From Bacillus xiapuensis (GTDB lineage Bacteria > Bacillota > Bacilli > Bacillales > Domibacillaceae): a stretch of 64,000 nucleotides of DNA. Within the stretch, counting starts at the first letter, position 1, and the number at the start of each line of letters is the position of its first letter. The position numbers were made by a program, and so were the translations under genes. Below are positions 36,752 to 45,035 of this stretch, piece after piece. Below the pieces are notes generated by a model that was not told the origin of the DNA, did no database searches, and saw nothing but the letters and a program-made list of their open reading frames with translations. Where the stretch lies: contig NZ_KZ454939.1 in assembly GCF_002797355.1 (NCBI RefSeq), forward strand, positions 1,769,828-1,833,827, written 5' to 3'.

Positions 36752-36792
36752 AAAAAAACAACAGCGAGACTGAAATCTCGCTGTTGTTTTTT
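36752..36792. terminator. Convergent terminator of the zwf operon and gndA
   Basis: An 18-bp-class hairpin, AACAACAGCGAGA and its complement with a 6-nt loop, has A and T runs on both sides. Confidence 0.9.
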
Positions 36793-36795
36793 GTT

Positions 36796-38205
36796 TTACT
36801 TCATCCATTCCGTATGAAAAATACCTTCTTGATCAATGCGTTCATACGTATGTGCGCCAAAATAGTCACGCTGCGCCTGGATCAAATTAGCCGGTAAAGA
36901 AGCGGTGCGATAGCTGTCATAATAAGACAGTGCCGCCGATAGAGCCGGTACAGGGATCCCAGCCTTGACCGCAATCGCGATCACTTCACGAAGAGCTTGC
37001 TGATAATTTTCTACGATTTCTTTAAAATAAGGATCCAGAAGCAGATTCGTTAATTCCGGATTCCGGTCATAGGCTTCTTTAATCTTCTGCAAAAATTGTG
37101 CTCGGATTATGCAGCCGCCGCGGAAAATCATGGCGATGTCACCGTAGCGCAGGTTCCAGCCGAATTCCTCAGATGCGGCTTTCATTTGGGCAAATCCTTG
37201 AGCATAGGAACAGATTTTGCTCATGTATAACGCTTTGCGCACCGCTTCGATAAATTCTGAGCGGTCGCCGTCAAAGGCATTTCGTTTCGGTCCTTTCAGC
37301 AGCTTGCTGGCTTGTACCCGCTCTTCCTTTATAGCAGAAATAAAGCGTGCAAAGACAGATTCCGTGATTAATGGAAGGGACACACCAAGGTCAAGCGCGC
37401 TTTGGCTCGTCCATTTCCCTGTTCCCTTTTGGCCCGCTTTATCCAAAATCACATCCACAAGCGGCTTGCCCGTTTTTTCATCCATTTTGGTGAAAATATC
37501 CGCTGTGATTTCAATTAAATAACTGTCCAATTCTCCTTTGTTCCAGTCCGCAAATACTTCATGGAGTTCTGAAGCCTCTAAGCCGAGCACTTGCTTCAAT
37601 AGAAAGTACGCTTCGGAAATCAGCTGCATATCGCCATACTCAATGCCGTTATGCACCATCTTTACGTAATGGCCGGCGCCATCAGGACCGATATATGTGC
37701 AGCATGCTTCTCCATCCACTTTCGCTGAAATATCCTTTAAGATCGGCTCCACCAGATCATAAGCCTCTTTTTGTCCGCCTGGCATGATGGAAGGTCCTGT
37801 TAGCGCTCCCTCTTCACCGCCGGATACACCTGTGCCAATAAAATGAATACCGCTGCTGCTCAGCTCTTTATTGCGGCGCTGAGTATCTTTAAAGAAGGTA
37901 TTTCCTCCATCGATTAAAATATCCCCAGGCTCTAAAAATGGCTTTAGCTGGTCAATAGTAGCATCTGTAGCTGCACCTGCTTTCACCATCAGCAAAATTT
38001 TCCGAGGTTTTTCCAATGATTCAATAAATTCCTCAATACTGTATGTACCAACAATTTGCTTTCCTTGGCTTTCCGCTAGCATCTCATCTGTTTTTTCACG
38101 GGAGCGGTTAAATACCGATACCGTGTAACCGCGGCTTTCAATATTCCAGGCAAGATTCTTGCCCATTACTGCTAATCCAATGACACCAATTTGCTGTTGT
38201 GGCAC
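36796..38205 (-). CDS. gndA: 6-phosphogluconate dehydrogenase, NADP-type
   Basis: GndA decarboxylates 6-phosphogluconate to ribulose 5-phosphate with NADPH formation. The 469-residue product, equal to B. subtilis GndA, has the Rossmann motif [13 protein letters not shown], the NADP-contacting [10 protein letters not shown], the catalytic Lys in [15 protein letters not shown], and GTGKWTSQ. I chose the GTG at 38205 with AGAGGAAG before it. Confidence 0.96.
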   Translation of the reverse strand: MPQQQIGVIGLAVMGKNLAWNIESRGYTVSVFNRSREKTDEMLAESQGKQIVGTYSIEEFIESLEKPRKILLMVKAGAATDATIDQLKPFLEPGDILIDGGNTFFKDTQRRNKELSSSGIHFIGTGVSGGEEGALTGPSIMPGGQKEAYDLVEPILKDISAKVDGEACCTYIGPDGAGHYVKMVHNGIEYGDMQLISEAYFLLKQVLGLEASELHEVFADWNKGELDSYLIEITADIFTKMDEKTGKPLVDVILDKAGQKGTGKWTSQSALDLGVSLPLITESVFARFISAIKEERVQASKLLKGPKRNAFDGDRSEFIEAVRKALYMSKICSYAQGFAQMKAASEEFGWNLRYGDIAMIFRGGCIIRAQFLQKIKEAYDRNPELTNLLLDPYFKEIVENYQQALREVIAIAVKAGIPVPALSAALSYYDSYRTASLPANLIQAQRDYFGAHTYERIDQEGIFHTEWMK

Positions 38206-38746
38206 GATTCCACTTCCTCTCTTCAATCCAAAACTTTGCATCTTTAAGCTATGGTATATGCTTAACAAATGTATCAATATATTGCAAGTCGCGCAACAAA
38301 AAAGCAGGCGATCCCGCGATTTTCAGCGTTTATCTTAAAAATTTATGATGGAGCAAATCCGCGAAAGATTCGTAACCGGTCCGCTTCCCCTAAAATATGG
38401 AGTTCCCTACAGCCCGTGGGAGCGGGAGGACTAGTTTCGTTATACAGGCAAAAGCACAGGAACCCGATTTCTAAAAAGGCGGACATCACCTCTCTATTAA
38501 GAAAGGATGCTTAGCCAGTGAAAATGAAAGCTAAAAGTCCTTAAAATGCCGCCTTTAGACAGTTGAAAGAAGTCGCTTTGCATCACGCCCCTTTTCTTCG
38601 GAGACCCGCTGCTTTTTACGGCAAAATGGGGATCCTACGGTCAGTATATCCTAATTGTTCTTGTTTGAAAACCGCTTATACTAGCCAGGTGCAGCGGATA
38701 ACGAGATGCCTGGAAACCAAGCCCCATAAGTCATCATGCCTGGCAA
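38206..38746 (-). other. 541-bp intergenic region between dinB and gndA
   Basis: I see no protein gene here. It holds the gndA promoter region, a GC-rich 200-nt stretch (about 38290-38470) with no recognised element, and the three-helix structure at 38473-38556. The 190 nt just after dinB are featureless to me. Confidence 0.55.
38473..38556 (-). terminator. Three-helix terminator-like structure after dinB
   Basis: On the minus strand AAAGGCGG pairs with CCGCCTTT (38549-38556 with 38475-38482), enclosing AAGGA / TCCTT and TTAGC / GCTAA helices, and is followed by a T run (38473-38477). It could be a complex terminator or the 3' end of a structured RNA. Confidence 0.55.
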
Positions 38747-39940
38747 TCACTTGCGGATGCGGACTCCTTTTTTGATCGCTTGGACCCCAAATTTTTCCCG
38801 TATTTTTTCAATCGCATCACTAAGCGGCTCTTCTTTTGCCGCCTGCTCGTAGGAAAACAGGTCGAGCTGCACCCCTGTTTCTTCTTTATCCCCAAGATCT
38901 TGCACTGCCACGCCCAGCAGCCTGACTCCGTTGCCATTCCAATTCTTTAACAGCAGCCCTTTCGCTTCTGAAAAAATCACGTCTTGCTCGCCGGTCGGGC
39001 ACGGAAGCTTTTTGCTGCGGGTAATCGTTTTGCGGTCTTTGTAACGAATGGTCACGGAAACAGTCGCTCCAAACGCCATCTTGCTGCGGAGGCGGGCTGT
39101 GACTTTTTCCGTCAGCTGCTGAATAATGCTAATCAGCTCTTGCTGGTTTGTAACATCTCTGGGAAGCGTCCATGAATGTCCGACACTTTTCCATGTATTC
39201 ATCGCATCGGGATTGACTTTTCTGTTATCGCACCCATTGGCGCGCTCTTTCAAACGAAGCCCATTGATGCCAAGACGTTTTTTTAAGACCAGATCGTCTG
39301 CCGCAGCCAAATCTCCAATCGTATGAATCTGAACAGCAGCTAGCTTCTCAGCTGTTTTCCTGCCCGCCCCATACATTTCTATCACTGGAAGCGGCCATAA
39401 ACGCGCCGGGATCTCCCGCTTTCTTAAGACGGTAATCCCCATCGGCTTTTTCATATTTGAAGCCATTTTCGCCAGGAATTTATTGGGCGCAACCCCTATG
39501 CTGGAAGGGAGTGACAGCTCCTCCATTAGTTGCTGCTGGATGGACTTTGCAATCGCAAGCGGTGTGCCTAAAGAGAAGCTGTTGGTAATATCCACATATC
39601 CTTCATCAATAGAAACCGGTTCAACCAGCTCAGAATACTGCCGCAGTATGTCAAACATCGCCGCAGAAGCAGAGCGATATTTAGGAAAATCAGGAGGCAG
39701 GATGAGCAGCTGCGGACATCGTTTTTTGGCTTCCCGCACTGTCATCGTGGTGCGTACACCGAACTTTCTCGCTTCGTAGCTGCAAGTAACTACAATTCCT
39801 TTGCGCTCTTTCGGGTTTCCGGCAATCGCAAGCGGTTTCCCTTTTAGGGAAGAATCATGAGCAATTTCTACCGAAGCATAGAAACTGTTCATATCCACAT
39901 GCAAAATGACCCGGCCGTTCTTAGGGTAATAATTTTTCAC
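38747..39940 (-). CDS. dinB: DNA polymerase IV (Y family, DinB/YqjH type)
   Basis: This is a DinB-type translesion polymerase. The 397-residue product has the catalytic HVDMNSFYASVEIA and SIDEGYVD motifs, the helix-hairpin-helix MYGAGRKTAEKL, the little-finger domain, and a beta-clamp peptide VQLDLFSYE. It starts at a GTG (39940) with AGGAAGTGGGG before it. The promoter region (TTTCAA, 16 nt, TATAAT) has no LexA box, in contrast to uvrX. Confidence 0.94.
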   Translation of the reverse strand: MKNYYPKNGRVILHVDMNSFYASVEIAHDSSLKGKPLAIAGNPKERKGIVVTCSYEARKFGVRTTMTVREAKKRCPQLLILPPDFPKYRSASAAMFDILRQYSELVEPVSIDEGYVDITNSFSLGTPLAIAKSIQQQLMEELSLPSSIGVAPNKFLAKMASNMKKPMGITVLRKREIPARLWPLPVIEMYGAGRKTAEKLAAVQIHTIGDLAAADDLVLKKRLGINGLRLKERANGCDNRKVNPDAMNTWKSVGHSWTLPRDVTNQQELISIIQQLTEKVTARLRSKMAFGATVSVTIRYKDRKTITRSKKLPCPTGEQDVIFSEAKGLLLKNWNGNGVRLLGVAVQDLGDKEETGVQLDLFSYEQAAKEEPLSDAIEKIREKFGVQAIKKGVRIRK

Positions 39941-40055
39941 AGTTCCCCACTTCCTATTGAGCTTTTCTTCTATTATAGCAAGGAAGAAGCCATTTGAAAC
40001 GGAATCTCTTTGACAGCTTAGCCAAAAATAAAAATATTTACAGATTATTTGAAAT

Positions 40056-40074
40056 GTTATAAACTGTTTATAAC
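40056..40074. promoter_or_regulatory. Palindrome upstream of the permease operon
   Basis: GTTATAAA and TTTATAAC flank CTG. It sits in the likely promoter region of the permease leader, so it may be an operator; the regulator is unknown. Confidence 0.4.
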
Positions 40075-40173
40075 TTTATAGCTAGCCGTAAACGCTGTTT
40101 TATCCAGACGGCAGTTTCTATAGAAATACTGTTTAGTTTGCTCGCTTTTCCCGCCGGAAAAGTTTCAGTAAAC

Positions 40174-40241
40174 AAAAAGCCAGTATGTTTTCTCCTCCAT
40201 GCTTTTGAGCATGGGCTGAAAACGGCTGGCTTTATTTTTTT
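40174..40241 (+). terminator. Leader terminator (attenuator candidate) before the permease
   Basis: A three-part hairpin pairs AAAGCCAG with CTGGCTTT, GTTTTC with GAAAAC, and CCATGC with GCATGG, followed by TTTATTTTTTT on the plus strand. It lies 146 nt before the permease start and no plus-strand gene precedes it, so it is either an attenuator or the end of a small RNA. Confidence 0.7.
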
Positions 40242-40294
40242 AGAAGCCAAACTCTGGCTGGTCATTGCATTTTCTCCCAAGTAAGAGAGAGGAC

Positions 40295-40335
40295 AGCAAG
40301 AAAATGACCGCTTGGATCGTACAGCTTTTCTTGCT
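40295..40335 (+). repeat. 10-bp hairpin between the leader terminator and the permease
   Basis: AGCAAGAAAA and TTTTCTTGCT flank a 21-nt loop. No T run follows. It may be an mRNA stabilising or alternative-pairing element. Confidence 0.5.
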
Positions 40336-40351
40336 CTCACCATAAAATAAA

Positions 40352-40367
40352 ATGACAGCGTTTACAA
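40352..40367 (+). promoter_or_regulatory. cre site (CcpA) before the permease-aminotransferase operon
   Basis: ATGACAGCGTTTACAA matches the cre consensus WTGNNARCGNWWWCAW at all 16 positions. It ends 19 nt before the permease ATG, where CcpA could act as a roadblock during growth on preferred sugars. Confidence 0.75.
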
Positions 40368-40386
40368 TCGTGGATAGGAGGATGAG

Positions 40387-41802
40387 ATGAAAAAAACGCA
40401 AGAGTTTAACAAAGTGTTATCACGTGCAGATGTTTTGGTATTAGCGTTTGGCGCTATGATTGGATGGGGCTGGGTTGTGCTCTCCGGAGAATGGATTTTA
40501 AAAGCCGGTTCTATCGGGGCGATTATCGCATTTTTGCTCGGAGGCATTCTCGTTGTGTTTGTCGGCTTAACTTACGCAGAATTAACCACTGTCTTTCCGA
40601 AAACAGGAGGTGCTTATCATTTTGTCAAGGAAACGTTAGGCAGGAAAGCGGCGTTTATCGTCGCTTGGGCTTTGCTTCTAGGATACATTTCTGTTGTTGC
40701 TTTTGAGGCGGTCGCTTTGCCCACAGTTGTCGAGTATATCTTTCCAGACTATCAATCCGGCTATCTATGGACGCTGGCTGGCTGGGATGTATATCTCTCA
40801 TGGGCAGCCGTTGGCATGATGGGTTCCATTATAGTTACGATCATTAACTGGGTCGGCGTAAAGCAAGCCGCGTTTTTGCAAATTGTTTTGACATTGGTAT
40901 TAACGGTCATCGGGCTCATGCTTGTATTTGGCTCGGCACTGGGCGGCGGAGAAATCAAGAATATGGAGCCGCTGTTTGCCGGCGGAGCTGCGGGACTAAT
41001 GGGCGTGATGATAATGACTCCCTTCTTATTCGTCGGTTTTGATGTCATCCCTCAGGTGGCGGAAGAAATGAAGATTCCCATGAAAGCCATTGGAAAAATT
41101 ATTGTATTATCCGTAAGCTTTGCGGTACTGTGGTATGTCCTGATTATCTTCGGCGTTTCTTTAAGTCTTGACTCGCAGGAGTTGGCGGGTGCCAGCTTGG
41201 CGACAGCAGACGCTATGGGAGCAGCTTTTGGCTCACCGCTATTTTCCAAGATCTTAATTTTAGGCGGCATCGCCGGAATATTAACGAGCTGGAATGCTTT
41301 TATTATCGGCGGCAGCCGCATCATGTATGCCATGGCGCAAGACGGAGCCTTGCCGGCATGGTTCGGCAAAATACACCCGAAACACAAAACTCCCTCCAAC
41401 GCTATTCTCGCGATCGGGCTGCTGTCTACTTTAAGTCCGCTTCTTGGCCGCCCTGCGCTTGTATGGTTTGTTGATGCTGGCGGTTTGGCCATCGTACTGG
41501 CTTATTTTATGGTTTCGTGGTCCTTTCTCGTTCTGCGAAGAAAACGCCCGCAATTGGAAAGACCCTTTCAAGCTGGAAAAAGCTCATCCATTGGCTGGAT
41601 TTCTCTCATACTGACGTTCGGCTTCATTCTTTTATATATGCCTGGCATGCCTTCCGCCCTCATTTGGCCGTATGAGTGGATTATTACGCTGGCATGGTGG
41701 GGGATCGGCGCATTCTTTTTAGCAAGAGGAGCATCCAATAAGAAGGCTTCATCACTAAATAAAGGGGGATCAGAGCATGATCAAACAAGACGCGTTAACT
41801 AA
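40387..41802 (+). CDS. APC-family amino acid permease
   Basis: This is a 471-residue transporter with about twelve hydrophobic segments and the APC signature in TM1 (VLAFGAMIGWGWVVLSG) and TM2-3 (YAELTTVFPKTGGAYHF). The substrate is not readable from sequence; the downstream omega-type aminotransferase, overlapping by 26 nt, suggests an amine or non-alpha amino acid. GGAGGATGAG precedes the ATG. A cre site and a structured leader suggest catabolite and leader control. Confidence 0.9.
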   Translation: MKKTQEFNKVLSRADVLVLAFGAMIGWGWVVLSGEWILKAGSIGAIIAFLLGGILVVFVGLTYAELTTVFPKTGGAYHFVKETLGRKAAFIVAWALLLGYISVVAFEAVALPTVVEYIFPDYQSGYLWTLAGWDVYLSWAAVGMMGSIIVTIINWVGVKQAAFLQIVLTLVLTVIGLMLVFGSALGGGEIKNMEPLFAGGAAGLMGVMIMTPFLFVGFDVIPQVAEEMKIPMKAIGKIIVLSVSFAVLWYVLIIFGVSLSLDSQELAGASLATADAMGAAFGSPLFSKILILGGIAGILTSWNAFIIGGSRIMYAMAQDGALPAWFGKIHPKHKTPSNAILAIGLLSTLSPLLGRPALVWFVDAGGLAIVLAYFMVSWSFLVLRRKRPQLERPFQAGKSSSIGWISLILTFGFILLYMPGMPSALIWPYEWIITLAWWGIGAFFLARGASNKKASSLNKGGSEHDQTRRVN

Positions 41803-43102
41803 GGAATTGGCAGAAATGGATAAAAGGCATTTCATTCATCCGACTTCTTCCATTCAAGAGCAGCAAGCCAACGGACCTGCGATCATATTTAAAGAAGGCA
41901 AGGGAGTACATGTCACGGATATAAATGGTGAAACCTATATTGAAGGAATGGCTTCTCTGTGGAATGTGAATGTCGGGTACGGGAGAAAAGAATTGGCTGA
42001 AGCAGCTAAAAAACAGTTGGAAACGCTGGCCTTCTCCTCCAGCTTTGCCACGTTCAGCAATGAGCCGGCGATTCGGCTCGCAGCAAAAATAGCCAGCATC
42101 ACGCCGGGAGATTTACATGCTGTCTTTTTTACTTCCGGCGGTTCAGAATCAAATGATACGGCTTATAAGCTCGTACGCCATTATTGGAAGTTAAAGGGGC
42201 AGCCTCATAAAACGAAAATCATTTCCCAGGAAAAGGCCTATCACGGTGTAGCGATTGGTTCTACAAGCGCTACAGGCATTCAAGACTTTCAGCAAATGGC
42301 TACTTCTTTGGCGCCCGGATTTTTGCATACAGAACCGTTCTCTGCGGAGGCGTTAAGAAAAACAATTGAACAAGAAGGAGCCGATACCATCGCGGCCTTT
42401 ATTGCTGAGCCGGTTCAAGGCGCTGGCGGCGTTAATATTCCTCCAGACGGCTACTTTCAAGAAGTCCGCGAGATTTGCAACGAACACAATATATTATTGA
42501 TTGCAGATGAAGTCATTACTGGCTTTGGGCGCACCGGAAAGCTTTTTGCTTGCGAACACTGGGGAATCACACCGGATATGATGCTGCTTGCCAAAGGGAT
42601 ATCCAGCGGTTATATCCCTTTAGGAGCCGTGGTTCTTCGGGAGCACCTCCATCGTGACTTGATTCGGTATTCAGAAGGCACGCTATTGCATGGCTTCACT
42701 TACAGCGGACACCCAACGGCTTGTACGGTTGCTTTAAAGAACATCGAAATCATCGAAAACGAACAATTGGCCGACAATTCCAAAAGGATGGGCGACCTGC
42801 TTTTGCAAGAATTAACCGCTTTGCAAACGGAAACGAATATCCTCGGTGACATTCGAGTCCTCGGCCTGATCGGTGCTGTCGACATTGTAAAAAATAAAGA
42901 AACGAGCGAAGGATTTCCGCAAAAAATATCGCCAGTCATCATTGCGGAGGCAAGGAGACGAGGACTCATCTTGCGGACGGTGACATTTGGCGACGCTGAC
43001 ACGATTGTCTTCTCTCCTCCTCTCGTGATCAATGAAGAAGAAGTCCATAGGATGGTCGCCATTTTAAAAGAATCGATTCTAGCTGTCCAAAGCACACTGT
43101 AA
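41777..43102 (+). CDS. Class III (omega-type) aminotransferase
   Basis: This PLP enzyme moves an amino group from an omega-amino acid or amine to a 2-oxo acid. The 441-residue product has FTSGGSESNDTAYKL, the PLP-Asp motif LLIADEVITGFGRTGK, and the Schiff-base Lys in LLAKGISSGYIPLGA. It is nearest to the omega-amino acid-pyruvate group by motifs. AAAGGGGGAT precedes the ATG inside the permease gene, so translation is coupled. Likely role: breakdown of the amine imported by the permease. Confidence 0.92.
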   Translation: MIKQDALTKELAEMDKRHFIHPTSSIQEQQANGPAIIFKEGKGVHVTDINGETYIEGMASLWNVNVGYGRKELAEAAKKQLETLAFSSSFATFSNEPAIRLAAKIASITPGDLHAVFFTSGGSESNDTAYKLVRHYWKLKGQPHKTKIISQEKAYHGVAIGSTSATGIQDFQQMATSLAPGFLHTEPFSAEALRKTIEQEGADTIAAFIAEPVQGAGGVNIPPDGYFQEVREICNEHNILLIADEVITGFGRTGKLFACEHWGITPDMMLLAKGISSGYIPLGAVVLREHLHRDLIRYSEGTLLHGFTYSGHPTACTVALKNIEIIENEQLADNSKRMGDLLLQELTALQTETNILGDIRVLGLIGAVDIVKNKETSEGFPQKISPVIIAEARRRGLILRTVTFGDADTIVFSPPLVINEEEVHRMVAILKESILAVQSTL

Positions 43103-43110
43103 ACTCAAGA

Positions 43111-43150
43111 AAAAAAACTCCATGGCGGTTCTTGCCATGGAGTTTCCTCT
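43111..43150. terminator. Convergent terminator after the aminotransferase and cheW
   Basis: A hairpin of AAACTCCATGGC and its complement with a 7-nt loop is followed by TTTCCTCTTTT on the plus strand. Confidence 0.85.
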
Positions 43151-43196
43151 TTTCTCATTTTTTCTATCATACGGGGCTTGTAGCAGCATCCAGCCA

Positions 43197-43670
43197 TCAG
43201 CGTGCCTCCGCTTGCGCCAAGTACTCTTTTATATCCTGCACTCCCTCCAATGATGATACGAGTGCATTCGTGTCGATCATCGTCACTAAGCGGTTTTCAA
43301 GATCCGCCACTCCGCAGAAGTACTTCGCTTGTCCGGAAGCTAACAAGCCCATCTGGCGGATGGATTCTTCCGGCACATCCATAATCTCCTTCGCCTCTTT
43401 AACAAGAAAGCCGATAGGAAATGAATCCGATTGAACAATGATCAGCCTAGCTTCTTCGATATTACTCAGCTGACGATGATAGAAAAGATATTCTAAATCC
43501 ACAACCGGAAGCAGCTCTCCCCTACTTTTCGTGATCCCTTTAAAATATCGCGGAAAATGCGGAATAGGATTAATATTCTCCATTTTTTCGATCGAAATAA
43601 CCGCTTCAACAGGAAAGGCATATTCTTCACCGCCAGTCACAAACACCACTGCTTTATGTAAAGTTTGCAT
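43197..43670 (-). CDS. CheW-like chemotaxis coupling protein (orphan)
   Basis: CheW-domain proteins link chemoreceptors to the CheA kinase. The 157-residue product is one CheW domain: VVFVTGGEEYAFPVEAVISI at the start, then the RGELLPVVDLEYLF motif and FPIGFLVKEAKEI. No chemotaxis, flagellar or receptor genes are near, so it is a stand-alone copy between the aminotransferase and yqjE. AGGAGG precedes the ATG. It might serve a distant receptor or a CheV-like function without the receiver domain. Confidence 0.88.
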   Translation of the reverse strand: MQTLHKAVVFVTGGEEYAFPVEAVISIEKMENINPIPHFPRYFKGITKSRGELLPVVDLEYLFYHRQLSNIEEARLIIVQSDSFPIGFLVKEAKEIMDVPEESIRQMGLLASGQAKYFCGVADLENRLVTMIDTNALVSSLEGVQDIKEYLAQAEAR

Positions 43671-43796
43671 AAAAAAACCTCCGATCCATATGATTCTTAT
43701 AATGTATCATATTTCATGGAATTCAAGCAAAACATTAAAGGCAGGATTGGTCTCATCCGTCAATATGCCAAGCAGCATAGCCGGGGATTTTCGGAT

Positions 43797-44918
43797 TTAC
43801 GCTTCCGCGACTTCCGCGACAATAGCGACAGCCATTTCAGCCAGCTTAACAAACTCATCCACCGGCATTTTTTCGTTGGTTGTATGAATTTCTTCATATC
43901 CTACTGCAAGATTAACCGTCGGAATGCCAAATCCAGCAATCACATTGGCATCGCTTCCTCCCCCGCTGGTCAATAGCTTGCTGGACCGGCCGATACGGGC
44001 AGCGGCTTTCTTCGCTATTTCTACTACATGATCCCCTTCTCCAAATTTAAATCCAGGATACATGACATGCACCTCGACTTGAGCGCGGCCATTCATTTCA
44101 GCAGCTGTTTGTTCAAATGCCTCTTTCATTTTCGCAACTTGCGCCTCCATTTTTTCAGGTGCAAGTGAACGGGCCTCCGCTAAAATACTGACATAGTCGC
44201 AGACGATATTGGTTGCACGTCCGCCTTCAAAACGTCCGATATTGGCGGTTGTTTCCTTATCAATGCGGCCAAGCGGCATTTTAGCGATGGCCTTGGCTGC
44301 AATCGTAATAGCGGATACGCCTTTTTCAGGGGCAACTCCAGCGTGGGCGGTTTTTCCGTAGATTTCCGCCTTGACCTTTGCTTGCGTAGGCGCAGCCACG
44401 ATAATATTTCCGACCGTTCCATCACTGTCTAAAGCGTAGCCAAACTTTGCTTTAAGAAGAGCAGGATCCAAAGCCTTCGCACCGACAAGCCCAGATTCTT
44501 CCCCAGCCGTAATCACAAACTGAATCATGCCGTGATCATAATTTTGCTCCTTCAAGACGCGCACTAATTCAAGCATCGTTGCTAAGCCAACTTTATCATC
44601 CGCTCCAAGGATCGTCGTGCCATCCGACACGATATAGCCATCTTTGATGCTCGGCTTCACATTAGCTCCCGGAACAACTGTGTCCATATGAGAGGTGAAA
44701 TAAATCGGGTCCACACCCTCCTTCGTTGCTTCAAGCGTGCAAATTAAGTTTCCCGCGCCGTGGCCGGTTTGTTTCGCTGTCTCATCTTCATAAACATGCA
44801 CCCCGAGTTCTTTAAACTTCTCCGTTAATACTTTGGAAATTTCCGCTTCATTCTTTGTTTCTGAATTGATCTGCACCAACTCAAGAAATTCATTTAATAA
44901 ACGTGTTTTATTGATCAT
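43797..44918 (-). CDS. yqjE: M20-family peptidase, YqjE (PepT-like)
   Basis: This is a zinc-dependent exopeptidase of the tripeptidase T branch. The 373-residue product has the metal ligands in YFTSHMDTVVPG and LGADDKVGLATM, the catalytic Glu pair in TAGEESGLVGA, Asp in YALDSDGTVG, and the dimerisation domain in the middle. A final ligand His lies in YEEIHTTNEKM. It is followed, toward higher coordinates, by yqjD, in the usual yqjE-yqjD order. Confidence 0.94.
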   Translation of the reverse strand: MINKTRLLNEFLELVQINSETKNEAEISKVLTEKFKELGVHVYEDETAKQTGHGAGNLICTLEATKEGVDPIYFTSHMDTVVPGANVKPSIKDGYIVSDGTTILGADDKVGLATMLELVRVLKEQNYDHGMIQFVITAGEESGLVGAKALDPALLKAKFGYALDSDGTVGNIIVAAPTQAKVKAEIYGKTAHAGVAPEKGVSAITIAAKAIAKMPLGRIDKETTANIGRFEGGRATNIVCDYVSILAEARSLAPEKMEAQVAKMKEAFEQTAAEMNGRAQVEVHVMYPGFKFGEGDHVVEIAKKAAARIGRSSKLLTSGGGSDANVIAGFGIPTVNLAVGYEEIHTTNEKMPVDEFVKLAEMAVAIVAEVAEA

Positions 44919-45002
44919 ACCTTCATTCCTCCAGTGAGATGATTCTTTTTTAAGTATACTCTTTTAAAAGAGACAATGCCAAATCTTACATAATGATAGA
45001 AG

Positions 45003-45027
45003 CATCCGGCAGATTGTTCGCCGGATG
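45003..45027 (-). terminator. Hairpin after yqjD
   Basis: CATCCGGC and GCCGGATG flank a 9-nt loop just after yqjD. The following T tract (TTCTATCATT) is weak, so it may only partly stop transcription into yqjE. Confidence 0.55.
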
Positions 45028-45035
45028 TGAAGGAT

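Noticed and set aside
38290-38470. Cyclic-di-GMP or similar riboswitch before gndA
   Set aside because: Only short GCAAA and GAAA matches are present on the plus strand; the second conserved half is absent and gndA is on the other strand.
38269-38514. 81-residue plus-strand ORF between gndA and dinB
   Set aside because: No ribosome site, no family, basic low-complexity product; composition suggests chance.
40251-40270. Sigma-54-like sequence CTGGCTGGTCATTGCAT before the permease
   Set aside because: GG and GC are nine nt apart, not ten, and the AC of the -24 box is missing. Spacing is strict for sigma-54.
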